Positions 11,071 through 22,829 of a DNA stretch of 64,000 nucleotides are shown here, piece after piece. This DNA comes from Monosporascus cannonballus. Its lineage: Eukaryota; Ascomycota; Sordariomycetes; Xylariales. The DNA is taken from positions 1-64,000 of the forward strand of contig QJNS01000032.1 of the NCBI GenBank assembly GCA_004154925.1, given 5' to 3'. The notes under the pieces are model-generated. The model saw only the letters and a list, made by a program, of their open reading frames with translations, searched no databases and was not told the origin of the DNA. How positions within the stretch are numbered: position 1 is the first letter of the stretch; each line of letters opens with the position of its first letter. The position numbers were made by a program, and so were the translations under genes.

Positions 11071-12410
11071 TTGACAGGTAGTCTATATAACCAACGCCCT
11101 CAATGCGCAGATTCTATATAGGAGCATTGGACCACCGTCGAAATACAAGTTCAAAGATGTCGAAACCACAAGTGATACTTGCATATATTGCTGCTCCGAG
11201 ATATTTGCGGTTGGAGCTTCGACCACGAACAACTCTAAGCTATTTGATATCCGTCCTTCTTCCCGCTAGCTTAAAACTCTATGTTTAATGGCGGCTCGAA
11301 TCACATTGTTAGAGATCTCGATCTTCGGCTCCGGTTCGATAAGTATGGGGCATTATAGTGTCGAACAGTGGCGAATAGGCCGTATCAATCAGTTTTTTCC
11401 CCATGAGTATTGCCTCCGGTGCGTATTCGGGAAAAGCCATCGTAGGAGCCGTGCTATCTTCGCCACATACAATGCCGGACGAATTAGCAGAGCTGAGGCT
11501 CATCAACGCGCTTCCGGCTTTTTCAAATACCTCGACCATCTAAATATCCGTTCTACAATGCTCCGGAATACCACCTTTCTCCATTCGATTTATTGTATAC
11601 CCATTATTCCTGCGCTTCGCTCCCTTCGCCCCTGATATAGGATGCAACACGGCATCGGTAGCCGTTGAATTTCGTGACCCGCTGCGTTTAATAGCTAGTA
11701 GGGCCTCGCTATACTCTTTCTTCCAATCGTTAGATGCCGGACTTGGTCACCTGCTCTTTGTCACAAGGCTTTTTCCCAGAACACGACTGGATGCGCCGGG
11801 GAAACTGCTGCGGCTTCGGTGGGTTTGTCTCGTGAGTACAGCGAATGACCTTCCGGAGTTATTATGGTTAACAACCGGAAAATCCGCTTGGGACTACCAT
11901 GCCCGGGCTTCGCTGACGTTTCTCGGTAGCTATCTATGTTTGCCGCACTGGTATGCCACTCGACACTTGTCGGAGGAAAATGCACCATTTGCAGGAAACG
12001 CTGGGTTCGTTGATGAATCATGTGCCCCCCCCCCGGGGGGGGGGGGGGCAAGGGGGCAAGGAGGACGGGACAGGTTTAGCCAGGGTATCTGCGAAAACCG
12101 ATACGAATTACCGCATGTATGGATCTAAATGACTCAGGGGGCATTCACGAGACGTTCTTTGCGCGTTAAAAGTATATAGCATAGAAATAAGCTGCACCTA
12201 GTGGATCTCCTGTGTAATTAAAACACGCCTCCGCTTGTATTGGGGTTATGGGTCCAAGCTAGCCGTACCATGCGGTCCATGCCTCGAGCATTCTCGTCTG
12301 GTAGTGGGTGTTCCCCCCCAGCCGGGGCTCTGTATCGATCAAAAGCCCATCCAATTAGAGGTCATCCGTCGAACCCCCGGGATCTCATTGGCACGCTTTC
12401 CCCAGGACAA
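11071..12410. other. Region without a supported gene
   Basis: Short frames only. It includes the C10/G14 homopolymer pair at 12025-12048 and the 3' flank of sidI at its right end. Confidence 0.45.
12025..12048. repeat. Homopolymer pair C10-G14
   Basis: Ten C followed directly by fourteen G, a palindrome that can fold on itself or form a G-quadruplex on the plus strand. A second G15 run after a C-rich stretch is at 45819-45833. Runs like this are also common sites of sequencing or assembly error. Confidence 0.9.
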
Positions 12411-14201
12411 TCATAACTTTTCCAGGCGCCTCTTCCTCAGGATCTCCTCCCCAAACCTCGCCATCTCGTACTTCTTGACCTTCCCGCTGCCGGTTAGGGG
12501 CACGTCCGCAGGCACACCGTCCTCGCCGAGCCAGAAGATGTGGGTCGGCGCCTTATGCCTGCCTAGTTTCTCCCTCACCCAGTCCCTCATCTCCTGGTCC
12601 GTCGGCCTCCGGCCGGGTTGTTCGCTCTGCAGGAACGCGCCCACCACCTCGCCGTAATGGGCGTCCTTGAGGCCCGTGACGATGGCGCGCGAGACGCCCG
12701 GGTGTGCCACGAGGCGCTCCTCAATCTCGAGTGGGTATATGTTTTCCCCACCCCGGATGATGATGTCCTTGAACCGGCCGGTAATCGTGCAGTACCCCTC
12801 GTCGTCGAAGACGGCCTCATCGCCCGTGTGCAGCCAGAGCACGCCAGCCTCGTCGCGGACCATGACCTCGGCCGTCTTCTCCGAGTTGTTCCAGTAGCCG
12901 GCTTGCAGCTGGTAGCCGGCCATGCAGAGCTCGCCGCGGACGCCGACGGGGACGATGCGGCCCTCGTGGTCGACGATCTTGGCGCGCGCGTGCGGCATGA
13001 TGGTACCGACGGTGGTTAGCCGGCGCTCGATGGCGTCGTCGGTGAATGCGTTGAAGCAGGTCGGTGAGGCCTCGGTGAGCCCGTAGCTGCTCGTGAACTC
13101 GGTCATGCCGAAGCGCTCCACCAGTAGCTCCATGAGGTAGCGCGGCACGGGCGCTCCCGCGATGATGCCCGTGCGCAGCCGCTCACAGTTGAAGCCCGGC
13201 GGCGGCGGCAGGCTGAACAGCGTGTCGAACATGGCCGGCACGCCATGAACCGCCGTGCACCGTTCGTCAGAGATGGCGCGGAGGACGGCCGCTGCGTCGA
13301 ACACCTCCTCCGGGTACACGATCTTGGCTCCATGCGTGATGACCGCCATCAGCCCGAGGACCAGCCCGAAACAGTGGAATAGGGGTGGCGGGCAGCACAG
13401 TATGTCATCCGGCGTCAGCCGCATGCGATCGCCAATGAACCGGGCGTTGTTGACAATGTTGTGGTGTGTCAGCATGGCCGCCTTAGGTGACCCCGTGGTA
13501 CCACTGGTGAACTGCAAGTTGCAGACATTGTGCGGTAGAACTTTCCGTCCGTGGTAATATAGATGCCCGTTACTAAGCGTGCGGCCTTGCTTGATGAGGT
13601 CATCGTAGGTAGGATAGGCACCCGACTCTCCACGCAGGATGACCACGTCAGGGCTTTGCTTCTGACCCGCCAACTCTCTCAAAAGCTTGCTGTTGTCCAT
13701 CTTTCCGATATTCTTCGCCGTGAAGAAGACTTTGCAATCTGCCCTCGAAGTCAGCTGATTAACTCAAAGAGCAAGTACCAGGAGAGGAATGCGTGGGATA
13801 CCAGTGAATTTCAAGGCGTACTGCGCTTCCGTCGGGGTGTAGGTGTTGTTCAAAATCACCAAGATCGCGCCGATGCGGGCGACGGCGAAGAATACGGCCG
13901 CGTACTGTTCGCAATTCCCTGCCATGATACCTACCCGATCCCCTACTCCGATTCCCAGTGACATCAAAGCTCGGGCTAGTTGGGAGCTCTGCTGGTTCAG
14001 TTCATTGTACGTCCATCTCGCGCCCGTCCAGGGCGTGATGATACATTCCCGCGTGCCGTAGTGTTGGCATTGAAGATCGAGCAGTTCTCCAAGTGTCAAA
14101 TCGACCAAGGGAGGGTCAACCGGGCCGTATAACAACGACAGGCGCTGCCTCTGGGTTCGCGGCTGTAGCAAGGGCGTATCGACGACAGATTGGGTTGCCA
14201 T
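12411..14201 (-). CDS. sidI: SidI-like mevalonyl-CoA ligase (ANL superfamily)
   Basis: AMP-dependent acyl-CoA ligase. SidI activates mevalonate to mevalonyl-CoA for the SidF branch of siderophore biosynthesis, linking it to the isoprenoid pathway. Two exons, 14201-13802 and 13738-12411; the 63-bp intron begins GTATCC and ends GGGCAG, and joining restores YALKFTDCKVFF for a protein of 575 aa, a normal length for the family. The ANL motifs are all present: FTSGTTGSPKAAM (phosphate loop), SYGLTEASPTCFN, LHTGDEAVFDDEGY, GRFKDIIIRGGENIYP and the C-terminal LTGSGKVKKYE with its catalytic lysine. The N-terminal part, including RTQRQRLSLL and VGIMAGNCEQY, is typical of SidI rather than generic acyl-CoA ligases. 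The C-terminus (EKL) is not a canonical PTS1 and I see no clear PTS2. An SreA site lies 624 bp upstream. Confidence 0.88.
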
Positions 14202-14824
14202 CTTAACAGGAATGGAAGTATAAGGGTATTGGGTTGAAAAGTATCACACGTACTCAACGAAGATATTTCGCTTTAAAGTGAAGCCGGAACATGACGCTGC
14301 AGAATAAATGCACTGGCGGTGGAGTGTCCCTGCCGAGGGTATCGTTCGAGGAACGGCCCCCCACACCATGATTGTCACTCGGCATTTCGAAGCTATACCA
14401 AGAGGGAAGTGAAAGGAACCGAGACTAGCGTGTGGAAGATGCATAGTATAGTGTCCCTTCTTGGCCAACTTAACCCGAAGGGAAGAAAGGCCCAGCTATC
14501 ACTAGATCGTTGGCTTCAGATCCGGCATAGTCCTGCGCTGCGTCATGTCGCATGTCTTCTGGGAAAAGGGGGGTACAGAGCCATGTACTCCCAAGTATAT
14601 ACCTTCCGCTGTTGTTGTCATCCACTGGATGTTGGGATCGTCAGAGACGGCGTGACACCACCCCAATCGAATCTCGTTGGCTAAACTAGACATAGGCATT
14701 CGGGACGGCTGATGGGAACACGAGCATGTAACGGTACTGCAGCAAGTCGAGACCAGAAAAACTCGTTTCATGCACCTGCAGGGATGGATGCCAGCGCGGT
14801 GGGTCAGAAAAATCTAATCAGCGG

Positions 14825-14833
14825 ATCTGATAA
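14825..14833 (+). promoter_or_regulatory. SreA/SRE-type GATA site (sidI promoter)
   Basis: A perfect ATCTGATAA within GCGGATCTGATAAGATT, so it has both the GCGG extension seen upstream of sidF and the AGATT tail seen at 17632. It is 624 bp upstream of the sidI start. It also lies 242 bp beyond the 3' end of the MFS gene, so sidI is the likely target. Confidence 0.75.
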
Positions 14834-15075
14834 GATTGATCAAGGATGACGACCGACGCAAGCTGCGAGATCGGAGCGTGGGATGCCGGATGGTTGTCTA
14901 CTAGGAGATCCAGGTTACCTTGAACACTTTAGCCGAGTGTCCTCTTCTGAGTTATTAGTGGTGGTGATTATCCTGTGTGGCATTCAAAGTGTAACGTTAG
15001 ATCTTAGAAGTGATCGTAGTTTTACAGAATCTGGTCTACTTGGATAGTTCTATTCCCCAATTCTATATGCAAAAT

Positions 15076-17006
15076 TTATAGCACAGTACCTTTGACCTGT
15101 TTGGCCTGGCTGACTCTAACATCCTTCCACATGCTAACAGCGATGATCGATATCAATGACACGAGCGTCCCCGCGATGCACATCCGCACCTGGGCCTTGT
15201 CGTAGGCCGCGATTATAGCTATACGAACTGGATCACCCATAGGGTAGCTCAGTTGTTTTGCGAGGTCTGAGCCAATCCAGGCTAGATCCTCTTGCGAGTA
15301 ACTCGGCAGTAGCGCTGCAAGGGCCTCGGGCAGCGTAGTATTCCAGATGGCACCACTCAGAGAACTACCCATCGCTGAGCCGGTGTAACTGCATAACGAC
15401 AGCAGCGCCAAGACCGATGCGAGGTCAGAGTGGTTCGCGACAACCATGACGGCCATCTGCTCGCACACCACCAGCGTGGAACCGCCGATAGTAATCAGTA
15501 CCTGGCACACGATAATCCAGATCATATGGGTGTCAGGTCGACGGAAGATAATCATCAAGGCTCCGCCGAGTATATGTACCGGCAAGGCAGCCCAGGCAAT
15601 CCACTTGAACCTGTCCGTCCTTCGAATGAGATACCCAACGACACCAGCCCAGATGCAACTGCCGAAGCCGTAGATATGCCCGATATATCCTGCCTCTGTA
15701 ATGCTGAGGTCATGCACTACCTGCAAGTAAGACGTATAATAACCATCCCACGAGAAGTATGCGACGAAGACTGCGATAGACAGCAGGCAAGCCCCCGCTA
15801 CATTCGGCGAGAGAAGGAGGGAGAATTTGAGAAAGGGGCGCGCAGTGCGGCGTTCATGCATCACGAAAGCTACCACTAGCGCAATTCCGAGAAAGACAAG
15901 AACAGCGTTCGAACCGAAAGCGTGCGTGCTCTCGCGGGAACCGACCAGTGAGAATGGAACCAAAACCAAAGTCATGCCCATGGTGATGAGAGAGATGCCG
16001 ATAGCTAGCATAATAAGTAAAGTAATAGGAAAGCTCATGGGGCAGGGAAAACAAACCATCAGAGTCAACCAGGAAACGCTGGAGACTTTTCGAGCTCCAT
16101 GGTTCATTCTTCTCCTCTTTTGGTAGGAGACCCGCGGCGATTGCCTTCCGCTTATGCAATAATAGGAGGTACAGCACCGGAATAGATAGCACGACGAACG
16201 TCACCGCGGAGATGCCGAATGCCCATCTCCAGTTACTATACTCATAGAATGCTCGGGCGATCGGCGGTCCGATAAAGGTGGTGATGAGATTCGGGGAGGA
16301 GTTGAAAGCGAAAGCGAGGGCTCGGTTCTTTAGCGAAGAGGTGTCCGCCACGATGATATCGAGCACATATGAAAAACCGCTTATTCCCACTTGGTATAAC
16401 ACCTTATAAGAGTTAGTAGAGGGGGCCCTGTGGGCTTGACAGACGTACTTCGGCCGCAGCGTATGACTTCACGCTCTGGCATAGTGCCATCAGCACCAGG
16501 CCCGCTGTTGCTAATGCTATCATAAACGCAAGACCCTGCGGGCGGCCCCAGGAATCAATCATCTTCGCTATGGGCAGCTTCAAAACGCCACTCATAATAG
16601 ACGCCATGATGCCGATGGTTGGAATCAACGAGTGCGACGAGAATTCGCTAACCACATATGGCATCAGGTTGGACATGACCTGCCACTGGAGCGCGTTGGC
16701 AAAAGAACATAGAAATATGCTGTGATCTCGATATCAGTGCTTAGCCTCTCTTCGACGGCGACATTGCGTGTCGCATCCGGCGACTCACAAGCAATAAGCC
16801 AACATGAGCGCAGCTCTGGACCAAACCAGGTTGATCGCATCCGCCTGCTGCACGCCATCGTGAGGACCACTCTCAACATCGACTGGATTTCTCGTGTTGT
16901 CTTTTCCTGCTACAGCGCCGTAGAGGGGCCTCTGTGGATCCCCGAAGTCTCCATCACTACTGCTCGATGCCGGGCTCAGCAGGGGCTCTCGGCTACTCCC
17001 ATCCAT
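15076..17006 (-). CDS. MFS siderophore-iron transporter (MirB/SIT family)
   Basis: Major facilitator transporter of the fungal siderophore-iron family, importing ferric siderophores by proton symport at the plasma membrane. Four exons on the minus strand: 17006-16789, 16719-16449, 16402-16057 and 16004-15076. Introns of 69, 46 and 52 bp have GT-AG ends, and joining gives an unbroken 587-aa protein, as expected for 14 membrane spans. The hydrophilic N-terminus (MDGSSREPLLSPASSSSDGD) is followed by the family signatures ANALQWQVMSNLMPYVVSEF, WGRPQGLAFMIALATAG and DTSSLKNRALAFAF. The last exon carries about seven membrane segments and the loop YYTSYLQVVHDLSITEAGYI. It is divergent from the ABC transporter, with two SreA sites in the shared promoter. 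Which Mir/Sit paralogue it is cannot be told by eye. Confidence 0.88.
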
Positions 17007-17579
17007 GTTCGCTGGTGGAATGATAGATGGAAGGTGTCGGCGATGCAAGTTCCCTAGAGGAATTTGAGAACTACATTCTCTGTCGTCTTTGAGGCAGGCC
17101 GACATGGTTGATGTACTGCTGAAACCCCCTGGATCAGTCAGACCAGTCAGATGCATTCATCAGCTGATTGACGTGGTCAGGCTGTGGCGGCTGTGTCTCG
17201 GTTAGGCAGCCCAGCTTACAGGCTTCGAGTGTGACAGGCATTAGGCGCGCGAATTGTGGACATTACAATAGGCCCCAGAACTTGGCACGGTGAATACTCA
17301 AACAAGAATATGTCGGGGACTATGCTCAGAAGCATCATAAGAGCCAAGAACCTCCCATATGCCTACCTACGTCGGAGTTTGTGCTATAACTGAAACGGGA
17401 AACCAAACACTTGATGTTGACTTTGATGAATCATCTGATCGACTAACGTTAGAAGCCACGTAGGAAATCGTAAATGACCACAGGAACCCCGCTTCTATTC
17501 ATCTGCTGACTTACCTGAAGTTGCCCACCCAACACCACCAACTGGTTCGTAATTGGCAGATCTATTTCAGGTTAGTCCG

Positions 17580-17588
17580 ATCAGATAA
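17580..17588 (+). promoter_or_regulatory. SreA/SRE-type GATA site (divergent transporter promoter, site 1)
   Basis: A perfect ATCAGATAA (the W = A form). It is 574 bp upstream of the MFS start and 501 bp upstream of the ABC start. A CCAAT box (read as ATTGG) lies about 24 bp to its left, close to the arrangement known for CCAAT-binding complex/HapX and SreA co-bound promoters. Confidence 0.75.
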
Positions 17589-17631
17589 CGTCAATCAGGG
17601 AAATGGCGCATTCTCGTTACAAATTTTAATC

Positions 17632-17640
17632 TTATCAGAT
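17632..17640 (-). promoter_or_regulatory. SreA/SRE-type GATA site (divergent transporter promoter, site 2)
   Basis: A perfect TTATCAGAT, 52 bp from site 1. On the other strand it reads GATCTGATAAGATT, the same 14-mer as at the sidI site. It can serve both the MFS and the ABC transporter. Confidence 0.75.
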
Positions 17641-18088
17641 CATGTACGCCAAGCATCCTTGAAGCGTAACAAGTCTAGTGCCACGGCTCATTGACTAACA
17701 GCCATGGAAGACCCCGTACTCGGAGACCAGGGGTTACACTGGAGAAGGCTCTTTCTCCGGTCCACTGATGTAGCGAGAGGTAGCTTTTGTATCGGCAAAT
17801 GTGCCGTTACATCGTGGAGACATTGAAGTTCTGGACAAAAAACGAGGGTCCCTCTAAGCTTGCTAAGTTTGGCTTCGGACAGACTACCTAGGTATGGTCT
17901 TCGCTGCAACATTTCTGTAATTAGGCGTGGGATCTACCTACTAGCAGATCATAGCAGTCCCGTCTACCGGACTGAAGAAAAAATTGTATGAATCTCTGCA
18001 ATGGTTCCTTCTTGACAACAACACGCTCTTGATCCCGATGATTGTGTCACTGGGGGATTGACCGTTCGTGTGAAAGTCGAGCTTCAGG

Positions 18089-21000
18089 ATGAACGAAAAG
18101 GGAAGTACAGCCCCTGGAGCGGACATCCCGCTTTCGAGTGGCGCCTCTGGTGAAAATGGCAACGAGAAGAGGGGAGTTGTTGGGAAGATGAAGTCCAAGG
18201 CCATTGAGGTACGCAACCGAACTGCTATGCAAGTACCTACCTGATGAACGCGATCGGCAGCTCACTGGCCTCTAGATATGGCATGGTCTCTTCACTTACT
18301 TCCGCCTACTGACCTATGGCGAACCGACCAAAGTCGACATAGCGCTACTCGTTGGTGGTATAGTCTTCTCGATTGCGGCCGGCATACCATTCCCTCTCAT
18401 CGGAATTCTTTTCGGCGACCTGGTGGACGACCTCAATTCGGCAACATGCGCCGCTTCCAGCGCCGTGCCAGCCGGCGAATACCAGGCCGCGGTCAACGAG
18501 AAGGTCCTCTTAGTTTTGGCGCTGGCGTTGGCTCAATTCGCTTGCATCTACATCTACGTTGTATGCTGGAATCTTTTCGGCGACAGACTCGCTCATCGAC
18601 TGAGAGAGCGCTACTTCCGTTCCCTACTCCGGCAGGAGGTGTCATTCTTCGACAAGCTCCCCGCGGGTGAGGTCTCCTCGCGACTGAGCATGGACATTAA
18701 CACCATTAAAGGGGGAACTTCCGAAAAGGTCGGCGTCTACCTCGGTTCCCTCGCGATGTTTATAACGTCCTACATCGTCTCCTTCGTGAAGGATGCTAGA
18801 CTCGCCGGAATCTTAGTCTCGCTGGTTCCGGCGTTCATGCTTATGTCATACGTGGGCGGACACTACGTCGGCAAGTTCTCCGCCGCGGCATCAGAGCATA
18901 TTGCGGCCGCGTCGTCGATCGCCATGGAGAGTTTGTCAAACCTCATGGTCGTGCAGGCGTTCAGGGCCAACGGTCGGCTGGAAGAAAAGTTCGCTGTGGA
19001 GGTCGCGAGCGCCAGGAAGGACGGTGCCAAGAAGGCTTTTGCCACGGCAGTGCAGTCGGGTCTTCTCTTCTTCATTGCGTACTCGGCCAGTGGCCTGGCG
19101 TACTGGCAAGGTAGTCAGGCGATTGCTGATTGGGTGGCTGGTCACAACAATGGGGCTACCGTGGGCACCACGTACACGATCATCTTCCTCCTCGTCGACG
19201 GTAAGAACCTCAATATCTGCTCCTTCGGTTCGGTGTTGCTCATATGCCACGTTTAGCTTCACTTGTGATCAGTCAGATTTCGCCGTACCTGCAGATTTTC
19301 GGTTCTGCATCATCAGCGCTGAAGAAGCTTGAAGCGGATATGGACCGCGAATCAAATATCGATGGAACAGTCGACGTTCAAGACGGGCTTCTCGACAACT
19401 TCCAGGGCGATGTTCGCCTGGAGAACGTTAAGTTCACCTATCCGTCCCGTCCGGATATGCCAGTTATCCAAGATGTCTCACTCCACTTCCCGGCAGGCAA
19501 ACGGACCGCAGTTGTTGGGTTGTCGGGTAGTGGAAAGTCTACAATCGCGGGTCTGCTGACGCGATTGTACGATCCAGACTATGGAAGTATATTTGTTGAT
19601 GGCCAGGACCTTCGTAATCTCAACGTGCGTCATCTGAGGAGCTTCATTGGTCTCGTCCAGCAGGATCCTCTTCTACTCAACCGGTCAGTGCTCGAGAACA
19701 TCGCGCTCGGCCTAGTTAATTCTTGCCGTCCGGGACATGCGAGATTACAAAGCCTCCTTCTAGGCGATGCGCTACCCCAGATTGCTGAGGCGGTTCGATC
19801 CGGTCAAACCCTTGAGAGTGCAGCAAATAGTTACGGGATCGAGGCCGCTGAAATCGTCCAGATGGTACAACGTGCAGCCGCCCACGCTGATGCGGGCGTG
19901 TTCCTAGAAAAGCTAGAGTATGGCTTTGGCACGATTGTCGGTTCTAACGGAGACCTTCTCAGCGGTGGCCAAAAGCAGAGAGTGGCACTTGCCAGGGCAC
20001 TGGTCAAGGACCCTATGATCTTGATCCTAGATGAGGCGACATCCTCCCTAGACTCGGCAAGTGAGCGACACATCCAAGCCGCAATTGAAACGGTATCGGA
20101 GGGCAGGACAGTCATCTCCATTGCGCACCGTCTCGCGACGGTCAAGAACGCGGATAACATTATTGTGATGCGCAATGGGAGGGTGATAGAGCAAGGCAGT
20201 CATCCGGATCTCATTGCTAAGGATGGTGACTATGCTGCTCTCGTCCGGTTACAGAGCATGGGCTCAGAGACTACAAGTGTTAGTACAGCAAAGGGGATTC
20301 AGCATGCGGAACCCAGCCCTGAAAAGGAATCAGGGGCCCTTAGCAACGAGAAGGCATCAGAAGGCAGTGTCCATGAAGAGCAGGATAAAGGGCTAGAGAA
20401 GAAGGCGAATACTTCCGACACCACACGACCCGCCCGGGCCACCATCAAGAGCTTGTGCACAATGGTAAGGCCTTACTTATTCTGGCTATTCATCGCCTTC
20501 TTCGCATCTCTCATCGTTGGTGGAACATACCCGGCGGCAGCTGTTGTCTTCGGCAACACGATTGGGGCGTTAAGCCCCTGCAACAGTGAGGGAGCTATCC
20601 GCGCCGCTGGTAGCTTCTTCGGTGTTCTCTGGTTTGGGCTCGGCATAATAGAACTCGTCGCCAACAGTACAAGCTGGAGCGCCTTCGGATATGTGGCTGA
20701 GAAAGTGTTGTACATCATCAGAGTTCTCTCCTTCCGGTCGCTATTCGAACAAGACCTTGAATGGCATCAGTCGGAAGGGCGTACTCCCTCTACCTTACTC
20801 TCCTTCATCACAACCGACACAGCTTCCGTCGGTGCGCTGACGGGATCCATTATAGCGACAATCTTCACCATCATAGTCAACTTCGTCGCCGCCGTTATCC
20901 TGGCGCACATCGTCGCCTGGAAGATCGCGATCGTCTGTCTTGCGACCATCCCGCTGATGCTCGGCTCGGGGTTCATACAATTACACATCCTGGCGCGCTT

Positions 21001-22234
21001 CGCCGAGAAGCACGACAAGGCCTTCACGAAGTCCGTCGGCATCACGGTCGAAGCCGTTAGTTCCATTAAAACGGTGGCGGCGCTCTCGCTCGAGCAGGAG
21101 GTCCTCGGGACGTACCGCCGCTCGCTCGCCGCCCCACGGAAGGAGATGACGCGTTACAGCATGTTCGCCAACTTCTGGCTGGCACTCGCGTTCAGCATGG
21201 CTAACATGCTCTACGCCCTGCTATACTGGTGGGGCTCGAAGCAGATCATCGCGGGCACTTACACCCAGGCGCAGTTCTTCATCGCGCTGATTGCCCTCCT
21301 CGTAAGCGCACAGCTATGGGGACAGTTCTTCACGCTGGCTCCCGAGGTAACGAAGGCCGGACGGGCTGTAGGGCGGGTCTTCGACCTCATTAACCTTGGG
21401 TCTTCGAAAACGCTAAAGCACAAGTCGACGCCGAGCGATGACCCTGAGGCCACTATAGGGTCGGCCCTACTCTCCATGGGAGAGGGCGCCATTGGCGTAA
21501 AGTTCAAGCAAGTTAAGTTTTCGTATCCGGCGCGGCCCAACCTGCAAGTCCTGAAAGGGCTGGACCTGGATATCAGGCCAGGTCAATTTTTTGCGCTCGT
21601 CGGGCCTAGCGGCGCAGGGAAGTCTACCATCATTTCATTACTAGAGCGCATGTATCGGCCGGACTCGGGCACGATTGAGGTGAACGGTATGGACATTGCA
21701 GCCAAGGAAGAGCCCGTCTTCCGGGACGACATCGGTCTAGTTCCACAGGACAGCGTGCTATTCGATGGCAGCATCCGGTTCAACGTCGCATTGGGGGCTC
21801 GGCCGGGAGTCGAGCCGTCCAATGCCGATATTGAACAAGCCTGCAGGCTAGCCAACATACACGAGACCATCATCGCCCTGCCGGACGGCTACGACACTCA
21901 GTGCGGGCCGAACGGCAGTCAGCTGTCCGGCGGCCAGAAACAACGGCTTGCGATAGCGAGGGCATTGGTCCGCAAGCCTCGCCTGCTGCTGCTTGATGAG
22001 TCGACGAGCGCTCTCGACGCAGAGTCCGAGAGGCTCCTGCAGGACGGACTGGAGAAAGCAGCCAAAGGTATCACTGTAGTTGCCATTGCGCATCGCCTAC
22101 ATACTATTAGGAGGGCGAACGTCATATTCCTGATCGAGGACGGGCGCTGCGTAGACCGCGGTTCGCACGAGGAACTGCTGGGGAGAAGTGAGAGCTACAA
22201 AATTAATGTCCTGCATCAAACGCTGGATGGCTAG
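18089..22234 (+). CDS. Full-length ABCB (MDR-type) transporter of the siderophore cluster
   Basis: ABC exporter with two (TMD-NBD) halves. Three exons, 18089-18208, 18276-19200 and 19257-22234; introns of 67 and 56 bp start GTACGC and GTAAGA and end CTAG and TTTAG. Joining gives an unbroken 1340-aa protein. NBD1 has Walker A GLSGSGKST (about residue 436), signature LLSGGQKQR (about 584) and Walker B LILDEATSSLD. NBD2 has Walker A GPSGAGKST (about 1131), signature QLSGGQKQR (about 1239) and Walker B LLLLDESTSALD. Both sites look catalytically intact. Each half has about six membrane spans; an acidic, charged linker of about 70 residues joins them. In Aspergillus fumigatus an ABC gene, sitT, lies in the sidF/sidH/sidD cluster, and this is the likely counterpart. 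Export of the siderophore or of its breakdown products is inferred. It is divergent from the MFS gene with shared SreA sites. Confidence 0.87.
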
Positions 22235-22829
22235 GCTGGGGCACGGTTGTCAGATACGCAGATAATAGAAAATCATAGACGAGAGATAATACAGCCGAAT
22301 CGGGTAGCAGAAAAGAAGCGCATCATCATGATTCGATCTCGTTTTGCTGGAGAGGCCTAGCGGAACAATTCAGTAACAACCGGTAAGGGGACACATGTCG
22401 GCACGGCTCCTCTGCTCTGGCCTTACCGTCTACAGGGGGCTTGGAAGAGTCCGGTACGGGGCCTGAAAAGAGCATAATTGTCATCAGTGCCGGCTTCTCC
22501 TACGATCTCCCCTCCATTAACTATTAGGTGCTCCATTGGGATCTCCGAAATTGATACTGCAATTTAGCAAGTGAAAATATGATTAGATGATGTGTGTCTA
22601 GTAAAAGTCTAATAATGACAGTCTCCGACCGCCGGAAACTACTTGAAGCTGGCATTACATAATCCCCTACGTACCCCTTAAGCTGTGAGTCAGTCATACA
22701 AGACCGCGGGGGTATGGTCCGTGCCACATGGCAGACAGTATCGTTAACTTCTCCAATGAGGGGTAAAACTTTTTCCCTGTATTGAACACGAGGCACAAGG
22801 ACAGAAGGTCTTAGCTATTGTTCCACATC
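22235..22829. other. Intergenic region between the ABC transporter and threonine synthase genes
   Basis: Holds the ABC 3' flank and the threonine synthase promoter. I found no complete ATCWGATAA motif here, which sets the next gene apart from the siderophore genes. Confidence 0.55.

Noticed and set aside
11832..12128. Open frame crossing the G14 run
   Set aside because: Depends on homopolymer translation (poly-Gly/Pro) and has no other coding character.
18860..22130. Many antisense and offset frames over the ABC transporter gene
   Set aside because: Shadows of a long, codon-biased gene; no independent domain.
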